A DNA stretch of 64,000 nucleotides from JAFDXJ01 sp039811225 (GCA_039811225.1 JBDHYG010000006.1:1-64000), one strand, 5' to 3'. Shown: positions 8,216-17,994, counted from the first letter of the stretch. Notes: a model not told the origin generated them from the sequence alone. Program-made: numbers and translations.

Positions 8216-10663
8216 TTAAAATTCTGCTATCAGAGATAGCCATCTTGCAGCCGGAGCGCCCCATAATTCTTTATAGGTTGCTGTATTAAATTGAGGCCAA
8301 TAGGGTGTATCTTCATTGAAGCGCGATTCCATGCCTACGGGAATACCGCCTACTGTTTCTCCGGGTAAGGCAGTGTACAACTGTGGATAATTGCTACCTT
8401 CTCCCCAGATCAAGGACTGGCCAAAAGGATTTTTTCCTACAATCCACATCAATTGTTGTTCGGCTATGTTCATCAATTCTTGATCGTGTAAAAATTTTCC
8501 GCATAAGGCAGCCGCTTTTCCGGTGGAGAGTTGTACTGCCGCATTTCCTTTAAAAGAAAACCATACCGGGAAAACACGCAAATAATGCTGATCATCTAAT
8601 TGCACACCATTCCGTAATTGTTCCTGGTAATCTGCTTCCGCTCCACTAAAAATGCCTACCTGTACTTTATAAAAATTGACAGAATCTTTTACTTCATCCA
8701 CATTATATACACCACTTGGAACGAGGCCATACGGCGCTACATATTGCATAATAGTTTTCAAATACTGACCATATAATTTAATGGCAGCAGCCCATTTTGG
8801 ATAATCCGGATTATCGGGTTGAGTTGCACAGAGGGCCGTTAATGCCTGCATATAAACCTGGTCTCTGGACTGATGTGTGTAATGAACGATTGATTTTTTA
8901 CTCAGGTCACGATAAAAAAAGCCACTTAATTTATCCTTGTCCTGCAAAGGTGTTGTACGCTGGCATTGCAGGGTATATTGAATTGCCTGCGCTGCTTCCT
9001 TTGCATAATATGCATCACCGGTTAACTGATACAAAGAACTTGCTGCAAATGAAATATTGGCTGCATACTGGCTATTGGAGGCCATGGCAGCATGATCCCC
9101 CCCACCGCCGATACTACTCAGATCTTTAAAACCCAGGCTGTCAAATCGGTGTTTGGCAAAAGCATAATCTTCCCGGGCTACTTTTGCTAAATATTCTTTT
9201 AGTACCGGATCATTTTCTATTTGCATGGCAGCATAGGCTTCTATACCTGCAAATACAAAATTTTCAAATGCCCGGTTGTGTACATGTACCTGGCGCCGCA
9301 TGGAAGAGTCATCTTTGGTGCCGATAAATCCATCCGTCCATAAATTGGTACCCCAGGTCTGTGCCCGGAAACCGTTGCCCAGCCTGGCTTTCAGAATACA
9401 ATCAATGCCCCATTCGGCTTCTTCCTGCAAACGCAAAAACAATGGAGCATTGCCATTTGCTTTTGCCCGGGCTGCCATTTCCATTAAGGAATACACAATT
9501 TCACCGGATTGTAATACCTGCTGCGACATATCCGCGGCATCATGCCAACCACCATTGAATGGAAATGCTTTGCCCTGGTAGAGGGCATGCAAATCACTGT
9601 GACACACACCATGTTTACCGGGAATGGCATAACCACAGCGTTCACAAAAAATAAAATTCAATACGCGCCAGGCAGAATTTTCCCAAATATTTTTATTGAT
9701 ATAAAATGGGCTGGTACGTACATCGCCCACACGTAAATAATAATTGCCTTCCCGGGTAAAATCGCTGAAATCAATCGTTTCAAAATTTCCAATGGCTGTT
9801 TTTTGTGCCAGTATTTTTCCTTCATACACTACGCCATTGCTGCTATTATCTATCAGTTGAAATTTTCCATCATTATTTTTTACCCGAACAATTGCCGTTT
9901 TCTGACTCGCTACACCATATCCGGTTGTGGAAAAAATAATACGGTTCTCCGCCGGCACCCAGCCACTCACCACTTCCGGATTTTCGATGGTTTGCAGGGA
10001 AACCGCATCAATATCAAATTTCAAAGAATCACCCATGGTCCGTTCTTTTCCAAAAATTTCCATGGCGAAAGATAATTTGGTTACTTTATCACGTGGCAAT
10101 TCCGGCATTTCAATAAAACATTCATTCCATTGGTTATTGATCAGGTTGATCTCATGAATACCTTCCCGGTAATATTTATCGGGTACTTTAATTTTCCCAT
10201 CATTTTCAAGTAGCAGGTTTAAATAAATACTACGGGCACCTTCGCAATGCGGATAAATGTAAAAATGAATCCGGTTATATTTTTCCCAATTGGCACCGCC
10301 CACATCATAGGTTGCCATAGAGGTGCCAAGGCCGATACCCCAATCAAGGAAAGTAGGATTGGTGGTCTGGCCAACCAGCCGCAGGCTGTTTTTACCGGAA
10401 ATACTTCTTTCAGTTGTCAGGCGCATACCACCAAACCCTTTATGTGTCCACTTATCCAGTGTTTCCATATCGCAAAGCAGGGTGGATGCCAACACTTTTT
10501 TAGTGAGGCCATAGGACTCAAATGATTTGCTGTAATCCAATGGCAGCGGGGTATGTATATAGCCGGTATTCCGGATATCGGCAGCTAATTGATCATCTAT
10601 CTGTGCTAATAGAATAGTGTTTGCCAGGAAAAGGCAACATAAAACAGACAACGTTTTTTTCAT
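8216..10663 (-). CDS. Glycoside hydrolase family 9 (cellulase-like) enzyme
   Basis: An 815-residue exported protein with a signal peptide ending near LLAQ (residue 21). The order of parts is: an N-terminal beta-sandwich, probably carbohydrate-binding (about 40-225); an Ig-like CelD_N domain (about 230-330, starting near AENRIIFST and ending at YYLRVGDVRTSPF); and an (alpha/alpha)6 catalytic barrel (about 335-815). The motif GGWHDAADMSQQ near residue 372 matches the GH9 DAGD region that carries the catalytic base. The C-terminal IVGKNPFGQSLIWGEGSNYP and the final Glu in TATYKELWG match the conserved GH9 end. GH9 enzymes cleave beta-1,4-glucans and some act on chitosan or related chains. It is divergent from the GH18 gene at 10812, with 148 bp between them. 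Confidence 0.92.
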   Translation of the reverse strand: MKKTLSVLCCLFLANTILLAQIDDQLAADIRNTGYIHTPLPLDYSKSFESYGLTKKVLASTLLCDMETLDKWTHKGFGGMRLTTERSISGKNSLRLVGQTTNPTFLDWGIGLGTSMATYDVGGANWEKYNRIHFYIYPHCEGARSIYLNLLLENDGKIKVPDKYYREGIHEINLINNQWNECFIEMPELPRDKVTKLSFAMEIFGKERTMGDSLKFDIDAVSLQTIENPEVVSGWVPAENRIIFSTTGYGVASQKTAIVRVKNNDGKFQLIDNSSNGVVYEGKILAQKTAIGNFETIDFSDFTREGNYYLRVGDVRTSPFYINKNIWENSAWRVLNFIFCERCGYAIPGKHGVCHSDLHALYQGKAFPFNGGWHDAADMSQQVLQSGEIVYSLMEMAARAKANGNAPLFLRLQEEAEWGIDCILKARLGNGFRAQTWGTNLWTDGFIGTKDDSSMRRQVHVHNRAFENFVFAGIEAYAAMQIENDPVLKEYLAKVAREDYAFAKHRFDSLGFKDLSSIGGGGDHAAMASNSQYAANISFAASSLYQLTGDAYYAKEAAQAIQYTLQCQRTTPLQDKDKLSGFFYRDLSKKSIVHYTHQSRDQVYMQALTALCATQPDNPDYPKWAAAIKLYGQYLKTIMQYVAPYGLVPSGVYNVDEVKDSVNFYKVQVGIFSGAEADYQEQLRNGVQLDDQHYLRVFPVWFSFKGNAAVQLSTGKAAALCGKFLHDQELMNIAEQQLMWIVGKNPFGQSLIWGEGSNYPQLYTALPGETVGGIPVGMESRFNEDTPYWPQFNTATYKELWGAPAARWLSLIAEF

Positions 10664-10689
10664 AATAGTAGAATATTGGTTTTAGGTGG

Positions 10690-10737
10690 TTAAGATTTTA
10701 TAGGAGTGAAAATAAATAGCAGATAATAAAATCTTAA
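10690..10737. promoter_or_regulatory. 12-bp perfect inverted repeat between GH9 and GH18 genes
   Basis: TTAAGATTTTAT (10690-10701) is repeated as its exact reverse complement at 10726-10737 with a 24-bp spacer. It lies in the divergent intergenic region, 27 bp upstream of the GH9 start and 74 bp upstream of the GH18 start. There is no T run to make it a terminator. It could be a shared operator for a dimeric regulator; this is inference. Confidence 0.5.
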
Positions 10738-10811
10738 AAAAATGTGATGAACGGAAAGCCCTTTTTTTAATGAAGATCTTTTCTGACTTATTTTAGCGAA
10801 AATTCAAAAAC

Positions 10812-11945
10812 ATGAAAAACCGTAAATTATTTTTCACCCTTGTGATCACTTCTTTGTATCTGCTGGCCGGTATATCGCCTGGGTTTGCTCAAAAGCCTGT
10901 TATTATTGGTTATGTGGGGGGCTATGATGGAAATATTATTGATGCATCAAAAATTGATGCGGCTAAGTTATCGCATATCAATTATGCCTTTGTTGATGTT
11001 AAAGCAAATAGAGCCTGGTTGCATAATGAACAAACAGATACAATAAATTTCAGGCACCTGAATGAGCTAAAAAAAATTAACCCGGACCTGAAGATTATCA
11101 TTTCTATTGGTGGCTGGACCTGGAGCAAAAACTTTTCTGATGCAGTACTGACAGATACTTCCACCCTGCATTTTGCACAAAGCGCCGTAGATATTGTTGA
11201 AAGATATGACCTGGATGGCGTGGATATCGATTGGGAATACCCCGGTATGATTGGTGATAATAATAAATTCCGGCCGCAGGACCGTACAGGCTATACCAAT
11301 CTCTTTAAAAATCTGCGGGAACAATTGGATGCCCTGGCTACCAGGACACACAAAAAATATTTTGTTACAACAGCCATTGGTGGATCCCGGGAATTTCTGC
11401 AACATACACAAATGGAAAAAGCCCAGCAATACCTGGATTACATTAATTTAATGACCTATGATTTTGATAATACCTATGATAATATGTCTTCGCATCATTC
11501 CAATTTATATGCACCCGGCAATATGCCCTATATTTATTCAGCCGATCTGGTAGTTAAAAACCTGGAACGGGTGGGTGTAAAGCCTTCCAAAATGGTTTTA
11601 GGTATTGGGTTTTATGGAAAAGGACAAATAGTGGCCAGTGCTGAAAACCATGGCCTTTATCAAATCCCCGTAAGGCCGATGTTTGGTGGGGGATATACGT
11701 ATCTGAAAGACAGCCTCGTCAATCAAAAAGGTTTTGTGCGGTATTGGGATGCGCAATCCAATGCACCCTTCCTGTTTAATGCCGAGAAAAAAATATTTAT
11801 CACCTATGATGATGAACAGTCTGTACAGGATAAATGTGATTATGTGCGGAAAAATAAACTGGCCGGCATGATGTTCTGGGAATATTTCAGTGATGAGAAA
11901 TTATACTTATTAAAATTAATGGCAACACAGTTTGGCTATCAGTAA
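10812..11945 (+). CDS. Glycoside hydrolase family 18 (chitinase-like) enzyme
   Basis: A 377-residue exported enzyme with a signal peptide ending near GFAQ (residue 27). A single GH18 TIM barrel fills the rest. The catalytic signature DLDGVDIDWEYPG carries the acid Glu142, and strand motifs such as KIIISIGGWTW, INLMTYDF and GMMFWEYFSDE follow in the expected order. GH18 enzymes hydrolyse chitin or related N-acetylglucosamine chains with substrate assistance from the N-acetyl group. No separate carbohydrate-binding domain is present. It is divergent from the GH9 gene, and the two probably share regulation through the inverted repeat at 10690-10737. Confidence 0.95.
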   Translation: MKNRKLFFTLVITSLYLLAGISPGFAQKPVIIGYVGGYDGNIIDASKIDAAKLSHINYAFVDVKANRAWLHNEQTDTINFRHLNELKKINPDLKIIISIGGWTWSKNFSDAVLTDTSTLHFAQSAVDIVERYDLDGVDIDWEYPGMIGDNNKFRPQDRTGYTNLFKNLREQLDALATRTHKKYFVTTAIGGSREFLQHTQMEKAQQYLDYINLMTYDFDNTYDNMSSHHSNLYAPGNMPYIYSADLVVKNLERVGVKPSKMVLGIGFYGKGQIVASAENHGLYQIPVRPMFGGGYTYLKDSLVNQKGFVRYWDAQSNAPFLFNAEKKIFITYDDEQSVQDKCDYVRKNKLAGMMFWEYFSDEKLYLLKLMATQFGYQ

Positions 11946-12002
11946 CCTCTTGAAAAAAGTTATTGGTTGAGCTGAACTTCTCTTTAATTTAATTTGTGTT
12001 TT

Positions 12003-12515
12003 ATGGAATTTACGTTACGTCCCTGGGAAAATAGTGATTTATCATCACTGGTAAAGTATGCCAACAATCCACGGATTGCCCGCAACCTGACGAATCAGTT
12101 TCCCCATCCTTATACGGAAGAGGCCGGTAAAGCTTTTATTTCCTATGCGCGGTCGGATGACCCCATCCATATATTTGCTATTGCCATTCAAGGGGAAGCG
12201 GTGGGTGGTATTGGGTTGCATCCCCAAACAGATATATTTATTAAGAATATGGAATTGGGTTATTGGCTGGCCGAACCCTTTTGGGGAAAAGGAATCATTA
12301 CCCGTGCTATTGCACAAATGCTCCGGTTTGGTTTTACTCAGTATGCTATTGACCGGATTTTTGCCAGGCCGTTTGGAACGAATATCGCTTCGCAAAAAGC
12401 ACTGGAGAAAAATAAATTTATCCTGGAAGCAACCTTTCATAACACCATCTATAAACACGGAGAATATTTAGATGAACTTGTTTATGCTATTCGACGCCAT
12501 GATTGGGAAAAATAA
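12003..12515 (+). CDS. GNAT acetyltransferase, RimJ/RimL type
   Basis: A 170-residue protein with a single GNAT fold. The acetyl-CoA binding loop reads YWLAEPFWGKGIITRAI, and the C-terminal part ASQKALEKNKFILEATFHN is typical of the RimJ/RimL branch, which acetylates protein N-termini or small molecules. The ATG at 12003 (MEFTLRPW) is preferred over a TTG at 11994. It stands 57 bp after the chitinase gene and may be transcribed with it or on its own. The substrate cannot be told from sequence. Confidence 0.88.
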   Translation: MEFTLRPWENSDLSSLVKYANNPRIARNLTNQFPHPYTEEAGKAFISYARSDDPIHIFAIAIQGEAVGGIGLHPQTDIFIKNMELGYWLAEPFWGKGIITRAIAQMLRFGFTQYAIDRIFARPFGTNIASQKALEKNKFILEATFHNTIYKHGEYLDELVYAIRRHDWEK

Positions 12516-12637
12516 AATTTTGCAAGCAATTATTTGGCAGGTTCTTAAAAATATAAAATAGGCTATTGCGTGAAATTTGTTTTATTTTAGTAACAAAATA
12601 ATGCGGCTTATTCTAAGTGTTGCCGGATTTAATTTTC

Positions 12638-13204
12638 ATGCATACCATCGAACCATATTACAACTGGCGCGACCAGTATATCTCCGAAGAAGACCAGTTG
12701 TCGCCTTTTTATCAACGTACCTATAACGATTTTGCATTTACCCAAACGATCTACAATTATTTTATCCACCCGTACTGGGATGATTTTGGCAGCCGTACAT
12801 TGTATATCAAAATTCTGTTTGCGGATTATGACCAGCATTTTGCCATATTGGAATTAATTGGTGAATGGAATGATGCCATTGAGAATGATATCATGACTTT
12901 GAAAGAAGAAGTCATTGATTGGTTATTGCTTAAAGGCATATCTAAATTTATTTTTATTATGGAAAATGTCTTGAACTTCCATAGCGCGGATAAAGATTAT
13001 TATGAAGAATGGTTTGAAGAAGTAACGGAAGAAAACGGGTGGATCGTTTTTGTAAATATGTCCACAGCCGCCCAGCAGGATTTTAGGAAGCGGAAATTAA
13101 ATTACCTGGTTGAATTGATGGAAATCCCGGAATGGCGTACGTTTAAGCCGGAATTTTTATATGCCCTTATCAATGATGAAATCATGAAACGCCTGCCCGA
13201 ATAG
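12638..13204 (+). CDS. Conserved hypothetical acidic protein
   Basis: A 188-residue soluble protein, rich in Trp, Tyr, Asp and Glu (for example EPYYNWRDQ, YYEEWFEEVTEENGW). There is no signal peptide, membrane segment or known motif. The ATG at 12638 is preferred to a GTG at 12617. The stop is 42 bp before the prfC start, but a -7 promoter box lies between them, so the two genes may be independent. I do not recognise a family with certainty; similar short proteins seem to occur next to prfC-like genes in related bacteria, but this is memory, not evidence. Confidence 0.7.
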   Translation: MHTIEPYYNWRDQYISEEDQLSPFYQRTYNDFAFTQTIYNYFIHPYWDDFGSRTLYIKILFADYDQHFAILELIGEWNDAIENDIMTLKEEVIDWLLLKGISKFIFIMENVLNFHSADKDYYEEWFEEVTEENGWIVFVNMSTAAQQDFRKRKLNYLVELMEIPEWRTFKPEFLYALINDEIMKRLPE

Positions 13205-13229
13205 ATTTTATTCAGCCGGCCGGAATCAT

Positions 13230-13237
13230 TACTTTTG
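13230..13237 (+). promoter_or_regulatory. Bacteroidota -7 box for prfC
   Basis: TACTTTTG matches TAnnTTTG and ends 9 nt before the prfC ATG at 13247, so the transcript would have a leader of only about 3 nt. The -33 element is weak (TTTT at 13206-13209). Confidence 0.5.
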
Positions 13238-13246
13238 CGCCCTGTT

Positions 13247-14833
13247 ATGAAATTTGAAAAAGAAATCAACCGGCGTAAAACTTTTGCTATCATCTCGCAC
13301 CCGGATGCAGGGAAAACCACTTTGACAGAAAAGTTTCTCCTTTTTGGCGGTGCTATTCAAACAGCCGGTGCGGTAAAAAGTAATAAGATTAAAAAATTTG
13401 CTACCAGTGATTTCATGGAAATTGAAAGGCAGCGGGGCATTTCAGTGGCTACGAGTGTGATGACCTTTGAATACAAAGATTACCTGATCAACTTACTGGA
13501 TACGCCCGGCCACAAAGATTTTGCGGAAGATACCTTTCGTACCCTCACGGCAGTGGATAGTGTGGTACTTGTAGTGGACAGTGTGAATGGGGTAGAAGCA
13601 CAAACCCGCCGGCTGATGGAAGTATGCCGTATGCGCAATACACCGGTGATCGTTTTCATAAATAAAATGGACCGGGATGGGAAAAACAGGTTTGACCTGC
13701 TTGAAGAACTGGAAAGTGAATTAAAACTTTCCCTGCACCCGATGACCTGGCCGATCAATAGCGGTAAAGATTTTAAAGGGGTGTATAATTTACATGCCAA
13801 AAACCTGCTGCTATTTTCGCCCAATACCAAAGCTACAGAAGAAGACAGCATAGAAGTGAAGGATCTGAATGATCCAATTCTTGCCGATAAAATTGGCATA
13901 GCAGATGCCGCTACATTACGGGAAGATGTGGAATTAATTGAAGGCGTGTACGGCACTTTGCAAACGAACGATTACCTGGAAGCAAAAGTTGCACCGGTAT
14001 TCTTTGGCAGCGCTATCAATAATTTTGGTGTAAAAGAATTGCTGGATACATTTATTACTATTGCTCCTGCCCCGCAAAGCCGGGAATCGTCCACAAGAAT
14101 TATCCAACCGGGAGAAGACAGGTTCAGTGGTTTTGTTTTTAAAATTCATGCTAACCTGGATCCAAGGCACCGCGACCGGATTGCTTTTGTACGGGTTTGT
14201 AGCGGGAGATTTTTGCGCAGCAAATATTATCACCATGTACGCCTGGAGAAAGAACTCCGGTTTAATAATCCCTATTCATTCCTGGCACGCAGCAAGGATA
14301 TTATTGATGACGCATACCCGGGAGATGTGATTGGTTTGTTTGATACAGGAAATTTCAAAATCGGTGACACGCTGACGGAAGGAGAAGATTATTATTTCCT
14401 GGGCATACCATCTTTTTCGCCGGAGATATTTAAAGAACTGGTAAACAAAGATCCTTTAAAAACCAAGCAAATGGAAAAAGGGATCACCCAACTTACCGAT
14501 GAAGGGGTAGCGCAACTATTTACACAATTCAATGGCAATAAAAAAATTATCGGGTGCGTAGGTGAATTGCAATTTGAAGTGATTCAATATCGCTTATTAG
14601 AAGAATATGGCGCTGCCTGTGAATTTCGGCCGTTACCATTTTATAAAGCCTGCTGGCTGACAAGTACAGACAATAAAAAATTGGAAGATTTCCTGCGTTT
14701 CAAACAGCAAAATACCGGGGAAGATAAAGATGGCAACCCTGTTTATTTAGCACAGAGTGAATGGTTTTTAAAAACAGAAATGGAAAACAATCCTGCAATT
14801 ACTTTTCATTTTACAAGCGAGATCCACACCTGA
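13247..14833 (+). CDS. prfC: Peptide chain release factor 3
   Basis: A 528-residue translational GTPase of the usual RF3 length. The G motifs are all visible: G1 SHPDAGKTT, G2 in the RGISVAT segment, G3 DTPGHKDF and G4 NKMD. Domains 2 and 3 follow (from about residue 290 to the end). RF3 recycles RF1/RF2 from the ribosome after termination. The ATG at 13247 is chosen over a TTG at 13235 because the former gives the normal N-terminus (MKFEKEINRRKTFAIISHPD) and the latter overlaps the -7 promoter box. It is convergent with glmS, 26 bp away. Confidence 0.96.
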   Translation: MKFEKEINRRKTFAIISHPDAGKTTLTEKFLLFGGAIQTAGAVKSNKIKKFATSDFMEIERQRGISVATSVMTFEYKDYLINLLDTPGHKDFAEDTFRTLTAVDSVVLVVDSVNGVEAQTRRLMEVCRMRNTPVIVFINKMDRDGKNRFDLLEELESELKLSLHPMTWPINSGKDFKGVYNLHAKNLLLFSPNTKATEEDSIEVKDLNDPILADKIGIADAATLREDVELIEGVYGTLQTNDYLEAKVAPVFFGSAINNFGVKELLDTFITIAPAPQSRESSTRIIQPGEDRFSGFVFKIHANLDPRHRDRIAFVRVCSGRFLRSKYYHHVRLEKELRFNNPYSFLARSKDIIDDAYPGDVIGLFDTGNFKIGDTLTEGEDYYFLGIPSFSPEIFKELVNKDPLKTKQMEKGITQLTDEGVAQLFTQFNGNKKIIGCVGELQFEVIQYRLLEEYGAACEFRPLPFYKACWLTSTDNKKLEDFLRFKQQNTGEDKDGNPVYLAQSEWFLKTEMENNPAITFHFTSEIHT

Positions 14834-14859
14834 TTAATTGAGCCAGGTGATAATGTATC

Positions 14860-16698
14860 TTATTCCACTGTTACACTTTTCGCCAGGTTCCTCGGTTTAT
14901 CTACATCATGGCCATTTTCAATACCGATATAATAAGCCAGTAATTGTAAAGGGATAACATTTAAAATAGGTGCAATAAGTGCATCTATCCAGGGAATGGC
15001 AATGAAATCATCTGCTATTTCTTTGGACATTTCATCACCTTCTGTAAGGAGGGCAATCACTTTTCCTTTCCGGGCTTTGATCTCCTGCATGTTGCTCAGG
15101 ATTTTGTTCTGGTAAAAATCATTGGTGGCAATAAAGACAACCGGCAGTTGCTCATCCACCAGCGCAATCGGCCCATGCTTCATTTCAGCAGCCGGGTAAC
15201 CTTCTGCATGGATATAAGAAATTTCTTTCAGCTTAAGGGCGCCTTCCAATGCGATAGGGAAATTGTAACCCCGGCCGAGGTATAAAAAATCCCTGGCATT
15301 TTTATATTTCCGGGCAAGCATTTTTATTTTATTTTCCTGCAATAAAATTTCAGCTACTTTATCCGGCACTTTGGCCATTTCTTTTAATAACAACAAATAT
15401 TTTTCTTCATCGATTGTTTTTTTAGCATGTGCAATTTTTAGCGCAATCAACATTAAGATGGCTAACTGGCCGGTGAACGCTTTGGTACTGGCCACACCAA
15501 TTTCCGGGCCGGAATGGGTATATGCACCGGCATGGGCAATCCGGGAAATAGTGGATCCCACCACATTGACAATTCCTAAAATAATCGCACCCTGCTCTTT
15601 GGCATTTTCTATTGCCACAATTGTATCTGCCGTTTCGCCACTTTGAGAAATGGCCATGATTACATCACCCGGAAGAATAATAGGGTTTCGATACCTGAAT
15701 TCAGAAGCATATTCCACTTCCACCGGGATGCGGCAAAGTTCTTCGATAATATATTCAGCTACCAGGCCCGCATGCCAGCTGGTGCCACAGGCAATGATAA
15801 TGATCCGGGGCGCTTGCAGGATTTCCTGCATATACGCTTGTATGCCTGAAAGCGTGATATAGCCAGCATCTGCATCCAGCCGGCCCCGAAGGCAATCATG
15901 AATGGTCTGTGGCTGATCAAAAATTTCCTTGAGCATAAAATGCGCATAACCGCTTTTTTCAATAGCTGCCAAAGCCATATCCAATTGGGTGATAAAAGGA
16001 GTTTGCTTTTCATTGCCCAGGTTTTTTAAAATCAATTCATCCTTTTTCACTATCGCTATTTCATAGTCATTAACATACACCACTTCCTTGGTATATTCAA
16101 TAATTGGAGAGGCATCACTCGCCAGGAAATGTTCCTCTTTACCAATACCAATAACCAGGGGACTTCCTTTACGGGCGGCAATAATCGTGTCCGGGTTTTC
16201 CTGGTCAATCAACAGGATACAATAAGCCCCAACAATCCGGCGTAATGCTATGCGCAATGCCTCTTCCAGCGGGCATTGATTGTAATTTTTAATATCTTCA
16301 ATAAAATTGAGCAGGACTTCGGTATCGGTTTCACTATGAAACTGATAGCCTTTGGCAATCAGTTCTTTTTTAATGGGTAAATAATTTTCGATGATGCCAT
16401 TATGGATCATCGCAATTTTCCCGGATGCTGATGTATGTGGATGTGCATTGACATCATTGGGCTCCCCATGTGTGGCCCATCGGGTATGTCCAATGGCAAT
16501 ATGGCTATGCATATTCTTACCAACCAGGCTCTCTTCGAGTTCTGCTACTTTTCCTTTCTTTTTATACACCTTTAATTCATTATCCTGCAACAAGGCAATA
16601 CCCGAACTGTCATAGCCCCGGTATTCCAGTCTTTTTAGCCCTTTCAACACTACCGGATATGCTTCCCTGGTCCCGATATAACCAACTATTCCACACAT
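14860..16698 (-). CDS. glmS: Glutamine-fructose-6-phosphate aminotransferase
   Basis: A 612-residue enzyme that makes glucosamine-6-phosphate, the first step towards UDP-GlcNAc for peptidoglycan and lipid A. The N-terminal glutaminase domain begins MCGIVGYIG with catalytic Cys2 (about 1-220). Two SIS sugar-isomerase domains follow (about 285-425 and 455-600), with SQSGETADT and the conserved C-terminal KSVTVE. Length and layout are standard. I see no glmS ribozyme-like element upstream. The gene is convergent with prfC and divergent from the acetyltransferase at 16788. Confidence 0.97.
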   Translation of the reverse strand: MCGIVGYIGTREAYPVVLKGLKRLEYRGYDSSGIALLQDNELKVYKKKGKVAELEESLVGKNMHSHIAIGHTRWATHGEPNDVNAHPHTSASGKIAMIHNGIIENYLPIKKELIAKGYQFHSETDTEVLLNFIEDIKNYNQCPLEEALRIALRRIVGAYCILLIDQENPDTIIAARKGSPLVIGIGKEEHFLASDASPIIEYTKEVVYVNDYEIAIVKKDELILKNLGNEKQTPFITQLDMALAAIEKSGYAHFMLKEIFDQPQTIHDCLRGRLDADAGYITLSGIQAYMQEILQAPRIIIIACGTSWHAGLVAEYIIEELCRIPVEVEYASEFRYRNPIILPGDVIMAISQSGETADTIVAIENAKEQGAIILGIVNVVGSTISRIAHAGAYTHSGPEIGVASTKAFTGQLAILMLIALKIAHAKKTIDEEKYLLLLKEMAKVPDKVAEILLQENKIKMLARKYKNARDFLYLGRGYNFPIALEGALKLKEISYIHAEGYPAAEMKHGPIALVDEQLPVVFIATNDFYQNKILSNMQEIKARKGKVIALLTEGDEMSKEIADDFIAIPWIDALIAPILNVIPLQLLAYYIGIENGHDVDKPRNLAKSVTVE

Positions 16699-16787
16699 AA
16701 CTATTCATTTTTATTTTATGCAATATCCTTCATTTATTTTTTGCAATAAAATTTTCTGTATTAATTGCAATGAATTGTTTACCTCTC

Positions 16788-17387
16788 ATGCAAATTTTTA
16801 ACACGAATGCGGACTATACCCTCGAAGATGCACGGGTTATTTTGCGTCCTCTCTGCCGGGAAGATTTTTCCCATTTACTTTCCTTTGCCCTGGAAGAGCC
16901 GGCTATTTGGACGTATTCATTAGTGTCAGCAGCAGGAAAGCAAGGGATGAATTCGTATATTGAAAAAGCGTTGTCAGACAGGGATGCAGGTATCGCGTAT
17001 CCTTTTATTGTATTTGATAAAGCACAGCAGGCTTATGCAGGCAGCACGCGATATTATGATATTCAGTTACTACAAAAAAATTTGCAATTAGGTTATACCT
17101 GGTATGGTAGTGCTTTCCAGGGAACGGGTATCAATGTGCATTGCAAATATTTAATGCTCTCCTTTGCTTTTGATACAATAGGTATGGAACGGGTAGAGTT
17201 TCGGGCCGATGCACGGAATGCCCGTAGTGTTGCGGCAATGAAAAAAATCGGTTGTGTGGAGGAGGGAACCTTGCGCCAGCATTATTTCCTGGAAGATGGC
17301 AGCCGGCGGGATTCTATCATTCTGAGTATTTTAAAAAAAGAATGGCATGATACGGTAAAAAATAATCTGGCCCGACTAATTGAATAA
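16788..17387 (+). CDS. GNAT acetyltransferase, RimJ/RimL type
   Basis: A 199-residue N-acetyltransferase. ARVILRPLCREDF near the N-terminus, the acetyl-CoA loop LGYTWYGSAFQGTGINVHCK and the segment DARNARSVAAMKKIGCVEEGTL place it in the RimJ/RimL-like branch; many relatives acetylate peptides or amino groups of small molecules. I chose the ATG at 16788 (MQIFNTNADY); an in-frame ATG at 16770 would add six residues. The stop is only 7 bp from the end of the convergent MiaE gene. It is unrelated in close sequence to the other GNAT gene at 12003. Confidence 0.85.
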   Translation: MQIFNTNADYTLEDARVILRPLCREDFSHLLSFALEEPAIWTYSLVSAAGKQGMNSYIEKALSDRDAGIAYPFIVFDKAQQAYAGSTRYYDIQLLQKNLQLGYTWYGSAFQGTGINVHCKYLMLSFAFDTIGMERVEFRADARNARSVAAMKKIGCVEEGTLRQHYFLEDGSRRDSIILSILKKEWHDTVKNNLARLIE

Positions 17388-17394
17388 CCATTGA

Positions 17395-17994
17395 TTAATG
17401 TATGCGGGTATCATCCACCTGGAGTTGTTGCACGATTCCTGCTTCATAAACTAACCATTCCTTCCATCTTTTTTGCGTGGTAGCTTTTCCGCAATAATGG
17501 TTGCCCAGTTCGAGGAAAAGGGTATAGTGCCCCGCTTCACTTTCCATAAAACGCCGGTAGAATTTTTTTAAGTGTGCATCTTTTATGCGTTCGCTTAAAA
17601 TTTTAAAACGGTCACAACTGCGTGCTTCTATCATAGCCATAAAAAGTAATTGGTCTAAAAACCGTCCTTCCATGCTACCTCCCTTTTGCCGGAATTCCTG
17701 CAGGCGATTGACATACCGGTCTTTTCGCTGTTTTCCCAGGGACATTTTTCTTTTATTCAATTCCTGCACAACCAGCCGGAAATGTCCCCATTCTTCGGCT
17801 GCTACAGGCATGAGTTGTTCAACTAAATTTTCTTTTTCAGGATTTGCCTGTATGATGGAAATACAGGATACAGCTGCTTTCATTTCACAATAGGCATGGT
17901 CTGTCAGTAATTCCTGTAAATCGATCTGGTCATTCGACCAGAGGGCCGGATCTGAAGGAAATAATAAGCCAAGGATTCGTTGTTTGCTGGACAT
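17395..17994 (-). CDS. miaE: MiaE-like tRNA hydroxylase
   Basis: A 199-residue diiron protein of the MiaE family, which hydroxylates the isopentenyl group of ms2i6A37 in tRNA using oxygen. The carboxylate and histidine ligands appear in the expected four-helix pattern: LLTDHAYCEMKAA, AAEEWGHFRLV, MIEARSCDRF and SEAGHYTLF. I chose the ATG at 17994 (MSSKQRILG) over a TTG at 18045 that would reach into the SecDF terminator hairpin. A -7 box (TATTTTTG on the minus strand, 18011-18018) lies upstream with a leader of about 10 nt. The bound oxygen dependence fits an aerobic organism. Confidence 0.9.
   Translation of the reverse strand: MSSKQRILGLLFPSDPALWSNDQIDLQELLTDHAYCEMKAAVSCISIIQANPEKENLVEQLMPVAAEEWGHFRLVVQELNKRKMSLGKQRKDRYVNRLQEFRQKGGSMEGRFLDQLLFMAMIEARSCDRFKILSERIKDAHLKKFYRRFMESEAGHYTLFLELGNHYCGKATTQKRWKEWLVYEAGIVQQLQVDDTRIH

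Noticed and set aside
1153..11945. Classical polysaccharide utilization locus
   Set aside because: No SusC/SusD pair, no ECF sigma / anti-sigma pair and genes on both strands; it is a looser group of glycan genes.
13480..13956. 158-codon reverse frame inside prfC
   Set aside because: Opposite the conserved GTPase domain; Ser-rich product without similarity.
14827..14849. CACCTG / CAGGTG hairpin between prfC and glmS
   Set aside because: Only 6 bp with an 11-nt loop and no T run on either side; too weak for a terminator call.
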